7,562 bases of DNA from an uncultured Collinsella sp. (lineage in GTDB: Bacteria; Actinomycetota; Coriobacteriia; Coriobacteriales; Coriobacteriaceae), in contig CABSNX010000092.1 in NCBI GenBank assembly GCA_902479205.1, positions 1 through 7,562 on the forward strand, given 5' to 3'. The notes below the pieces were generated by a model that was given only the letters and a program-made list of their open reading frames with translations, searched no databases and was not told the DNA's origin. Positions 1 to 4,818 of the stretch are shown here, piece after piece. Made by a program: the position numbers and the translations under genes. Numbering within the stretch: position 1 is the first letter of the stretch; each line of letters begins with the position of its first letter.

Positions 1-28
1 GGCAGCGTCAGATGTGTATAAGAGACAG
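1..28 (+). other. Nextera/Tn5 sequencing adapter remnant (not genomic)
   Basis: Bases 1-28 match the 3' 28 bases of the Illumina Nextera read-1 transposase adapter. Bases 10-28 are the 19-bp Tn5 mosaic end (AGATGTGTATAAGAGACAG). This is library-preparation sequence left at a contig end, so genomic sequence begins at about base 29. It supplies false start codons (GTG at 14, ATG at 12) to reading frames that run into the genome. It should be trimmed and not read as a transposon end. Confidence 0.97.
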
Positions 29-179
29 GGCACTGCTCATCAACGGCGAAGTGCTGCGCCGTCCACGCGCAGCCGAGGACATCGCCATCGCAACCATGGA
101 GCTTGCAGGAAAGCCCCAAAAGCGCAAGCGAGCCTTCTGCCGCTTCTACTGGGGCGAAAAACCTGCGCATATCAGGTAG
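29..179 (+). CDS. 3' end of an unidentified protein-coding gene (5' end missing)
   Basis: The frame gca(30-32)...agg(174-176) is open from the adapter junction to a TAG stop at 177-179. It encodes the last 49 residues of a protein, beginning ALLINGEVLRRPRAAEDIAI and ending FYWGEKPAHIR. Third codon positions are strongly G/C-rich, as in the confident genes here, and the peptide has a plausible mix of hydrophobic and charged residues. The tail has a basic cluster (KPQKRKR) followed by an aromatic patch (FCRFYWG). I do not recognise the family. The two other forward frames across this stretch run through the repeats at 211-360 and look like shadows. The gene converges on dut across the structured spacer. 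The start lies outside the contig. Confidence 0.5.
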
Positions 180-210
180 ACGAAAGTCCGCTGCTCGGCG
201 GGAGCCGCCC

Positions 211-240
211 ATATATCATTCCATGCTCAAACATTCTCGC
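211..240 (+). repeat. Half copy (left head only) of the intergenic hairpin element
   Basis: Bases 213-240 are identical to 276-303 (28 of 28), which is the left half of the head of the hairpin at 258-360. The preceding arm (198-212) differs from that of the intact copy. No full right half follows: after 240 the sequence diverges. An 8-bp complement (197-204 with 256-263, GGCGGGAG/CTCCCGCC) could be what is left of its stem, although the right side overlaps the start of the next element. It is probably a truncated or recombined copy. Confidence 0.7.
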
Positions 241-257
241 GGGGCGCTCGCATTCCT

Positions 258-360
258 CCCGCCCACCTCTCACACATATCATTCCATGCTCAAACATTCT
301 CGCTTCGCTTCGCTCGCTGCGAAACTGCGCGTGGAACGATATGTGTGAGAGGTGGGCGGG
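258..360 (+). repeat. Long hairpin element, copy B (conserved head, 23-bp stem)
   Basis: Bases 258-280 pair perfectly with 338-360 (23 bp). Pairing continues with one A-C mismatch (281/337) and further mostly paired positions to about 291/327. The head starts CCATGCTCAAACATTCTCGC and ends GCTGCGAAACTGCGCGTGG. It matches the head of copy C in reverse complement, apart from a 9-base insertion of TTCGCTC-like sequence. The stem sequence is unrelated to that of copy C beyond the inner ATATC. It lies 78 bases past the stop of the upstream + gene. No T-run follows, so it is not a textbook intrinsic terminator. A 3'-end RNA structure or a mobile palindromic repeat are both possible. Confidence 0.85.
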
Positions 361-399
361 CGTCTACTCGCTTGAAAACAATAATCAATCTTTCTGATA

Positions 400-440
400 T
401 GCAGATGCGACAAAGGAGCAATCCCTTTGCCGCATCTGCA
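400..440. other. 17-bp hairpin, possible factor-assisted or bidirectional terminator
   Basis: Bases 400-416 pair with 424-440 (16 of 17; the only mismatch is A410/C430) around a 7-base loop at 417-423. The mismatch would be a G-U wobble if the minus strand is transcribed. Neither flank has a clear T-run, although the left flank (371-399) is AT-rich. Its position between converging genes suggests a role at transcript ends, but a small structured RNA or neutral palindrome cannot be excluded. It shares no sequence with the two long hairpins on either side. Confidence 0.5.
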
Positions 441-504
441 AACTGCAATTAATTACTTTGGTTCACCTTTGCAGCTTCTAATGTGAGGATCCGGCGCAGC
501 TTGT

Positions 505-638
505 AGTGCGTAAACGCAGCTGACCGGCCCGACCCGCCTATATATCGTCCCACGCGCAGTTTCGCAGCGAAGCGAGAATGTTTGAGCATGGGATGATATA
601 TAGGCGGGTCGGGCCGGTCAGCGGAAAGTACGTAAACG
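505..638 (+). repeat. 12-bp near-direct repeat flanking hairpin copy C
   Basis: AGTGCGTAAACG at 505-516 and AGTACGTAAACG at 627-638 differ at one base and bracket the hairpin at 519-622, with 2 bases of gap on the left and 4 on the right. A flanking direct repeat is what an insertion with target-site duplication would leave. It is imperfect and short, copy B has no comparable repeat that I can see, and coincidence is possible. Confidence 0.35.
519..622 (-). repeat. Long hairpin element, copy C (conserved head, 28-bp stem)
   Basis: Bases 519-546 pair perfectly with 595-622 (28 bp). The helix extends through G547-T594 wobble, 548-552/589-593 and, after a C-A mismatch, 554-555/586-587. On the minus strand the head (551-590) is the same as that of copy B minus 9 bases. 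The first stem base downstream of dut is only 17 bases past its stop, so the element sits in the dut 3' untranslated region. In transcripts from the two converging genes, copies B and C therefore present the same head in the same polarity. No T-run follows on either strand. Confidence 0.85.
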
Positions 639-639
639 A

Positions 640-1083
640 CTAGGATACGCCGCTAGAACCGAAACCGCCAGCTCCTCGGTCGGTTTGGTCTAGTTCGTCT
701 ACCTCTACGAGATTGACCGTGGGGACTTCTTGGATGACGAGCTGGGCGATGCGGTCGCCTTTGTTAATCTGGATATTGTTGGTGGGATCCAGGTTGATGA
801 GGATGACCTTAAGCTCACCTCGATAGTGGGCGTCGATGAGGCCGGGCGTGTTGACTATAGACAGGCCCTGCTTAATGGCTAGGCCGCTGCGGGGTTGGAC
901 AAAGCCGGCGTAGCCATCGGGCAGTGCAATGGCCAAGCCAGTGGAGACCAATCGGCGCTCAAAGGGCTTGAGGGTGCAGTCTTCGTTGGAGCGGAGGTCA
1001 AGGCCGGCATCCGTGGGATGTGCGTAGTTGGGAAGCTCGACCGTGGGATCGAGACGTTTGATGTTAACGGTAATGTTGGACAT
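640..1083 (-). CDS. dut: dUTP diphosphatase (dUTPase)
   Basis: Hydrolyses dUTP to dUMP and pyrophosphate, keeping uracil out of DNA and supplying dUMP for thymidylate synthesis. It is cytosolic, and the family works as a trimer. All five trimeric-dUTPase motifs are visible in the 147 residues: TDAGLDLRS (24-32), PRSGLA (64-69), GLIDAHYRGEL (81-91, with the catalytic Asp84 and the Tyr87 that contacts uracil/deoxyribose), GDRIAQ (109-114) and the glycine-rich C-terminal RGAGGFGSSG (136-145) that closes over the substrate. Length is normal. The ATG lies 4 bases after the nrdR stop, and its ribosome binding site (AAGGTGA) is formed by the last codons and stop of nrdR, so the two are almost certainly co-transcribed and probably translationally coupled. 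The stop is 17 bases before hairpin copy C. Confidence 0.97.
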   Translation of the reverse strand: MSNITVNIKRLDPTVELPNYAHPTDAGLDLRSNEDCTLKPFERRLVSTGLAIALPDGYAGFVQPRSGLAIKQGLSIVNTPGLIDAHYRGELKVILINLDPTNNIQINKGDRIAQLVIQEVPTVNLVEVDELDQTDRGAGGFGSSGVS

Positions 1084-1087
1084 GAAA

Positions 1088-1531
1088 TCACCTTAGCTTG
1101 TCGAGCTCTTGCAAAAACTCATCGACGTCTTTGAAATCGCGATAGACCGAGGCAAAGCGAATGTATGCCACCTTATCGATCTTAGCTAGGCGCTTGAGCA
1201 CCATATCACCCAGTTCGTGGGACGTAACAGCCGTCAGCGTACGCGAACGCAACTCCACCTCAATATCATCGATGATCTCGTTGAGCTTTTTCGTATCGAT
1301 ATCGCGCTTAATCGTGGCGCGCATCAGGCCGACCAGCAGTTTGTTGCGATCGAACCGCTGCTTTGACCCATCGGACTTGATGACCTCGATAGGATCTTCG
1401 CAGCGCTCGAACGTCGTAAAACGATAATTGCACGAACAGCATTCGCGACGACGCTTGATAGTGTTGTTCGACTCCTGCATACGGGAATCGACAACGCGGG
1501 TATGTGCCTTGCCGCATTTAGGACAGCGCAT
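1088..1531 (-). CDS. nrdR: Transcriptional repressor NrdR of ribonucleotide reductase genes
   Basis: NrdR senses ATP/dATP and represses ribonucleotide reductase operons by binding paired NrdR boxes. The 147 residues match the family's usual length and order. There is an N-terminal zinc ribbon with Cys3, Cys6, Cys31 and Cys34 and the signature VVDSR...RRREC..C..RFTTFE (13-42), then an ATP-cone domain from about residue 48 to 138, ending in YIRFASVYRDFKDVDEFLQEL. Cys32 is an additional cysteine next to the zinc ligand. It lies 51 bases after the LysM gene and 4 bases before dut on the same strand, so it is likely part of an operon under LexA control. I found no NrdR box in the window, so its targets are elsewhere. 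The adjacent LysM gene and lexA match the known actinobacterial neighbourhood. Confidence 0.96.
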   Translation of the reverse strand: MRCPKCGKAHTRVVDSRMQESNNTIKRRRECCSCNYRFTTFERCEDPIEVIKSDGSKQRFDRNKLLVGLMRATIKRDIDTKKLNEIIDDIEVELRSRTLTAVTSHELGDMVLKRLAKIDKVAYIRFASVYRDFKDVDEFLQELDKLR

Positions 1532-1535
1532 GGAA

Positions 1536-1542
1536 CCTCCTC
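1536..1542 (-). promoter_or_regulatory. Strong ribosome binding site of nrdR
   Basis: GAGGAGG on the minus strand lies 4 bases before the ATG at 1531. It is the best Shine-Dalgarno match in the window and fixes the nrdR start. It lies in the 51-base gap after the LysM gene, so nrdR has its own strong initiation signal even if it is co-transcribed. Confidence 0.8.
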
Positions 1543-1582
1543 TTAAACGATAACAAGGGTACCATGCGACCGAGCCGAAATC

Positions 1583-2032
1583 TTACGAACGAGCCGGAAC
1601 TTTCAGAACTGCACCAGCATCAAGAGAGCCGCGATCGAGGTGATTGACGCTACGAATCATGTCGGAAGTCTCCTGCGTAGAAAGGCCATCGACGGGATGC
1701 TCCTGGGCAAGCGACCACAGGGAATCGCCGGACTGCACGCGAACCGTCTCGTAGGTAACGTTGGCTACGGAATCGGCATATGCTGCGTGACGAGCAGAAA
1801 AGACTGACGTGGCGAGCACGAAGAACAGGGTGAACGCTACGGCAACAGCAACAATCGTCGAGGCCTTCAGGGCAACAGGAGCCAAAGCAACGGTCGCACG
1901 CTGGGTGCGAACGGGTTTAGTGGCCACGGCCTGAAAATGAGAGCGTCCGCCCTTCACGACCGTAAAGGCAGGCGTGGCGGGCGTCTCGAGCTTAAGGGCG
2001 AGGTTTCCCTGGACCATATCCGCTGCGTTCAT
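1583..2032 (-). CDS. LysM-domain membrane protein, probable SOS cell-division regulator (YneA/ChiZ-like)
   Basis: A 149-residue single-pass membrane protein. Residues 1-54 are a cytoplasmic-type tail with several basic residues. A hydrophobic helix follows at about 55-78 (ALKASTIVAVAVAFTLFFVLATSVF). An extracytoplasmic LysM peptidoglycan-binding domain runs from about 93 to 147 (ETVRVQSGDSLWSLAQEH...LKVPA). The tail-helix-LysM architecture and the position divergent from lexA match Bacillus YneA and mycobacterial Rv2719c/ChiZ, SOS-induced proteins that delay division or act on the cell wall. That function is inferred here from architecture, location and the LexA boxes upstream. The start ATG at 2032 is preceded by GAGAGGAG (2039-2046). 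It is probably the first gene of an operon with nrdR and dut. I see no catalytic domain beyond LysM, so an enzymatic role is not supported. Confidence 0.85.
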   Translation of the reverse strand: MNAADMVQGNLALKLETPATPAFTVVKGGRSHFQAVATKPVRTQRATVALAPVALKASTIVAVAVAFTLFFVLATSVFSARHAAYADSVANVTYETVRVQSGDSLWSLAQEHPVDGLSTQETSDMIRSVNHLDRGSLDAGAVLKVPARS

Positions 2033-2102
2033 TCTGTTCTCCTCTCGTTTGTTTTGACGAGAACTGTTTTATCAAGCCGCGGGGACAAAAAAGTCTAGCG
2101 CG

Positions 2103-2116
2103 GGAACGAGTGTTCG
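2103..2116. promoter_or_regulatory. LexA operator (SOS box) 1
   Basis: GGAACGAGTGTTCG matches the Gram-positive SOS consensus CGAACRNRYGTTYG at 13 of 14 positions, with the GAAC-N4-GTTC palindrome intact. It overlaps the predicted start of transcription of the minus-strand LysM promoter (−10 at 2123-2128). It begins exactly 28 bases before box 2. Confidence 0.82.
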
Positions 2117-2122
2117 GTTATT

Positions 2123-2150
2123 ATTATCTTCGAACAGTTGTTCCTGTCAA
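2123..2150 (-). promoter_or_regulatory. Sigma-70-type promoter of the LysM–nrdR–dut operon
   Basis: On the minus strand, TTGACA (2150-2145, perfect −35) and GATAAT (2128-2123, five of six −10 matches) are separated by 16 bases. LexA box 2 fills most of the spacer, so LexA binding there would block RNA polymerase directly. Transcription would start near 2116, inside box 1. The lexA promoter on the plus strand is less clear. TATTAT at 2119-2124 or 2122-2127 could be its −10, but I see no matching −35. Confidence 0.75.
2131..2144. promoter_or_regulatory. LexA operator (SOS box) 2, inside the promoter spacer
   Basis: CGAACAGTTGTTCC retains the perfect GAAC-N4-GTTC dyad and matches 12 of 14 consensus positions. 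It sits between the −35 and −10 of the minus-strand promoter. It is 28 bases from each of the other two boxes and is probably the main operator for the LysM operon. Confidence 0.82.
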
Positions 2151-2158
2151 GCAAAAAT

Positions 2159-2172
2159 AGAACATTTGTTTG
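2159..2172. promoter_or_regulatory. LexA operator (SOS box) 3, proximal to lexA
   Basis: AGAACATTTGTTTG matches 12 of 14 consensus positions. Its right half site is GTTT rather than GTTC, so it is probably weaker than boxes 1 and 2. It ends 23 bases before the lexA start and lies between lexA and the −35 of the divergent promoter. It fits an autoregulatory site for lexA. Confidence 0.65.
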
Positions 2173-2180
2173 GTATGGGT

Positions 2181-2188
2181 AGAGAGGA
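2181..2188 (+). promoter_or_regulatory. Ribosome binding site of lexA
   Basis: AGAGAGGA ends 7 bases before the ATG at 2196. It selects that start over the in-frame TTG at 2166 and ATG at 2175, neither of which has a comparable signal and whose extra residues do not resemble a LexA N-terminus. Confidence 0.65.
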
Positions 2189-2195
2189 ATCCCTG

Positions 2196-2840
2196 ATGGC
2201 TCGCAAAATTACCAAGCGTCAGCAGCAAATTTACGACTTCATCAAGGAATATCAGCAGGAGAAGGGCTATCCGCCCAGTGTGCGCGAGATGGCTTCGGCT
2301 GTGGGCCTTTCCTCCCCCAGCACCGTACATGCACATCTCTCCGCACTCGAAGCGCGAGGCCTGCTCAAGCGTGACGCCACCAAGCCTCGCGCCCTCGAGC
2401 TCTTTGACGAAGACGGATCTTCCGTCTCCATCTCAAAGTCCGATGAGCCCACAGCACCCCGCGGCACCGTATCGCTGCCTCTCGTAGGCCGCGTCGCCGC
2501 AGGGATTCCCATCCTTGCCGAGCAGAATATCGAGGACACCTTTACCATCCCGACCGAGATCGCAACGGACCAGGGGTCCTTTATCCTCGAGGTCCACGGC
2601 AATTCGATGATTAACGTCGGCATCTATAACGGCGACTACATCATCGTTCGCGAGCAGAAGAGCGCCATGAATGGCGAGATTGTCGTGGCCATGATCGAAG
2701 GCTCCGCAACAGTCAAAACGTTCTACAAGGAGCAGGGGCGCGTTCGCCTGCAGCCCGAAAACGACACTATGGAGCCCATCTACGCGACAAATCCCACGAT
2801 TCTGGGCAAGGTCGTCGGTTTGATGCGACGGTTTTCGTAA
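2196..2840 (+). CDS. lexA: SOS response repressor LexA (autoproteolytic)
   Basis: Represses DNA-damage genes; RecA filaments trigger its self-cleavage. With the start at 2196 the protein is 214 residues and begins MARKITKRQQQIYDFI. The winged-helix DNA-binding domain spans about 1-70 (recognition region PPSVREMASAVGLSSPSTVHAHL). A variable linker follows, then the S24-type protease domain. The cleavage pair is Ala102-Gly103 (VAAGIP), the nucleophile Ser137 (GNSM) and the general-base Lys174 (ATVK). The 35- and 37-residue spacings equal those in E. coli LexA, so the protease looks intact. Three LexA-type boxes lie directly upstream, consistent with autoregulation and control of the divergent operon. 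Its stop overlaps the next gene's ATG (TAATG at 2838-2842). Confidence 0.98.
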   Translation: MARKITKRQQQIYDFIKEYQQEKGYPPSVREMASAVGLSSPSTVHAHLSALEARGLLKRDATKPRALELFDEDGSSVSISKSDEPTAPRGTVSLPLVGRVAAGIPILAEQNIEDTFTIPTEIATDQGSFILEVHGNSMINVGIYNGDYIIVREQKSAMNGEIVVAMIEGSATVKTFYKEQGRVRLQPENDTMEPIYATNPTILGKVVGLMRRFS

Positions 2841-3544
2841 TGCAAAAACGCATCACGGTCTTTGATACCATTCGCGGGTTTACCATGCTGTCGATGGCGG
2901 GATTTCATACCTGCTACGACCTTGCCTACCTATATGGGTGGAAGATGCCCTGGTTTACCCAGACCATCTTCCAGGACATCTGGCGTGCCAGCATCAGTTG
3001 GGTATTTTTGTTTATTGCCGGCTGGATGTGCACCCTCTCGCGCAACAACATCAAGCGTGCCGCCAAATATGCTGCCGCCGCTTTGGTCGTATGGATCGCA
3101 ACGACGCTTGTCTCAGTCGATGACTCGGTGAACTTCGGCATCATTTTCTGTATGGCGGCGTGCACCGCCATTGTCGCACTCGCGCGTCCGATTCTCGATA
3201 GGGTTCCGGCAGCATGGGGTATAACGATTTGCCTCATATTCTTTGCCTGTACCTGGAGCATTCCTAAAGCGGTCTACCCTATCCCCTATCTAGCTTGGCT
3301 GGGGTTCCCAGGTCCAGACTTTGTCTCCGGTGATTACTATCCGCTCATACCATTCTTATTTATGTATCTCACAGGCTTCTTTGCCGCCCGCACGGCACAG
3401 AAAGCAAACTGCGAGGCACCAGCATGGGCCTATGAAAATCCCATCCCGGCGCTCGCAAGCCTCGGACGCCATGCACTGCCGTTCTACCTGCTTCATCAAC
3501 CGATTATCTTGGGTGTACTGGAGCTGATTTATTCCGTTCGGTAA
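2840..3544 (+). CDS. DUF1624 / HGSNAT-like multi-pass membrane acyltransferase-family protein
   Basis: A 234-residue integral membrane protein with about six or seven hydrophobic segments. It opens with RITVFDTIRGFTMLSMAGFHTCYDL (4-28) and ends with LPFYLLHQPIIL (213-224), both hallmarks of the DUF1624 family related to heparan-alpha-glucosaminide N-acetyltransferase. Known relatives transfer acetyl groups across a membrane. The bacterial substrates are generally unknown, so modification of a cell-surface glycan is only a guess. His23 and Asp27 near the first helix, and His219 in the last, are candidate functional residues. The ATG shares its first base with the lexA stop and no good separate ribosome binding site is visible, so translation is probably coupled to lexA and the gene may be SOS-responsive. 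Its last 16 bases overlap the 3' end of hflX on the opposite strand. Confidence 0.85.
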   Translation: MQKRITVFDTIRGFTMLSMAGFHTCYDLAYLYGWKMPWFTQTIFQDIWRASISWVFLFIAGWMCTLSRNNIKRAAKYAAAALVVWIATTLVSVDDSVNFGIIFCMAACTAIVALARPILDRVPAAWGITICLIFFACTWSIPKAVYPIPYLAWLGFPGPDFVSGDYYPLIPFLFMYLTGFFAARTAQKANCEAPAWAYENPIPALASLGRHALPFYLLHQPIILGVLELIYSVR

Positions 3545-4818
3545 CGCTCGAGACGCGGTGCGATACGGGCCGGAAGCTTTGCAACAATACGAACGCCGTC
3601 CTCAAGATATTCCTCGTGCAGAAGGGTTCCCTGTTCGTGCACGAGCGTGATTAACGCGCCCTCTCGATACGGGATATCAGCCGAGAGCAACACATCCGTA
3701 GCGGCCGCTTCACGAGCGATGCGGTTGACTAAGTCATCAAGACCCTCACCCGACTGAGCCGAGAACAGCACCGCCTCGGGATAGCGCCGGCGAAAGCTCA
3801 AGCGGTCGACGCTATCGAGCAGATCAATTTTATTGAACACGGTAAGCGTCAGGCGCTCACCGGCACCGATCTCGTCAAGGACACGATCAACCGCCTCGAG
3901 CTGGCGCTCGTAATCCTCATCGGAAGCATCCACAACTTTAAGAATCAAATCGGCACCGAGCACCTCGGAAAGCGTAGATTTAAACGCGTCAACCAGGCCA
4001 TGGGGCAGCTTTTGAATAAAGCCGACGGTATCGGTGATCGTCATGCCGCGGCCACCGGGCAAACGGTACGAGCGCGTCGTAGGATCGAGCGTGGCAAATA
4101 GCTTATCCTGCGAAAGTACCGTGGATCCCGTCAATCGATTAAGCAGCGTCGACTTACCGGCATTGGTGTAACCAGCCAGCGCCACGCGAAACGCCGGCGA
4201 TTCAATACGGCTTTTCGATTGCACATCGCGACGTTGCTCAACCTGTTTCAGTTCGCGTCGAAGCGCCGCGATCTTATTGCGAATCAGGCGACGGTCGACC
4301 TCGAGCTGGCTTTCGCCCTGGCCAAAACGCGATCCAATGCCGCCACGCGTCTGTTCCTTGGCAAGATGGCTCCACATACCTCGCAGACGAGGCAGCAGAT
4401 ACTGCAACTGTGCCAGCTGAACCTGTAAGCGGCCCTCACGCGTCTGGGCATGCAGGCCAAAGATATCCAAAATCAACGCCGTACGGTCAATAATCTTGAC
4501 CGGTTCGCCCACGGCTTTCTCAAGATAGGACTGCTGTGAGGGCGTCAGGTCGTCGTCGAAGATAACAACATCCGCATCCATGCGATGCACCAAGCCGCAC
4601 AGCTCCTCGACCTTGCCAGAACCGATAAACGATTTGGGATAGGGTTTGACCAGGCGCTGCGACAAGCGTGCCACGCATTGGGCCCCAGCAGTGTGGGCTA
4701 GACGCTCGAGCTCGTCGAGCGAACGGTCGAGCGGCCAGGCGTTATCGCGCCACTCGACACCAACCAAGATGGCGCGCTCAGGTTCAGGCGCCGTGGGGAC
4801 CAAAGGGAAACGAGCCAT
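3529..4818 (-). CDS. hflX: Ribosome-associated GTPase HflX
   Basis: HflX binds the 50S subunit and splits stalled ribosomes under stress; it hydrolyses GTP (and ATP in some species). The 429 residues include the N-terminal HflX domain (about 14-200, with SFIGSGKVEEL at 63-73, the RLQVQLAQLQYLLPRL stretch near 130-145 and GIGSRFGQGESQLEVDRR at 160-177). The GTPase domain follows, with G1 GYTNAGKST (216-224), G3 DTVGF (263-267), G4 NKID (329-332) and G5 SAQSG (353-357), and then a C-terminal domain. All motifs look intact. The ATG shares one base with the miaA stop (TAATG at 4820-4816 on the minus strand), suggesting translational coupling. The early stop in miaA could therefore lower HflX output. 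The 3' end overlaps the DUF1624 gene by 16 bases, leaving no room for a normal terminator. Confidence 0.97.
   Translation of the reverse strand: MARFPLVPTAPEPERAILVGVEWRDNAWPLDRSLDELERLAHTAGAQCVARLSQRLVKPYPKSFIGSGKVEELCGLVHRMDADVVIFDDDLTPSQQSYLEKAVGEPVKIIDRTALILDIFGLHAQTREGRLQVQLAQLQYLLPRLRGMWSHLAKEQTRGGIGSRFGQGESQLEVDRRLIRNKIAALRRELKQVEQRRDVQSKSRIESPAFRVALAGYTNAGKSTLLNRLTGSTVLSQDKLFATLDPTTRSYRLPGGRGMTITDTVGFIQKLPHGLVDAFKSTLSEVLGADLILKVVDASDEDYERQLEAVDRVLDEIGAGERLTLTVFNKIDLLDSVDRLSFRRRYPEAVLFSAQSGEGLDDLVNRIAREAAATDVLLSADIPYREGALITLVHEQGTLLHEEYLEDGVRIVAKLPARIAPRLERYRTE

Larger units (their letters stand above)
180..639. other. Gene-free, hairpin-rich intergenic region between converging genes
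   Basis: I see no convincing protein or RNA gene in these 460 bases. The region lies between the 3' ends of two converging genes (stops at 179 and 640). It contains a half copy of a repeated head sequence (211-240), two long hairpins with the same head (258-360, 519-622), a separate 17-bp hairpin (400-440) and a near-perfect 12-bp direct repeat (505-516, 627-638). A short GGCGG-GAG-CCGCC hairpin at 197-209, 18 bases after the upstream stop, could help terminate that gene, but no T-run follows it. 441-504 is AT-richer and shows nothing recognisable. Confidence 0.8.

Noticed and set aside
10..28. Tn5 transposon end
   Set aside because: The mosaic end is accompanied by the synthetic read-1 primer sequence, and no transposase or second end exists. 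It is a library adapter.
213..303. CRISPR array
   Set aside because: Only two direct copies of a 28-base sequence are present, each part of a hairpin head. There is no regular spacer series and no cas gene.
14..397. 127-residue forward open frame starting at GTG 14
   Set aside because: Its start codon is in the sequencing adapter and it continues through the hairpin repeats. The frame ending at 179 looks more protein-like.
2050..2070. A fourth LexA box near GAACTGTTTT
   Set aside because: The half sites lack the GAAC-N4-GTT spacing of the other three boxes.
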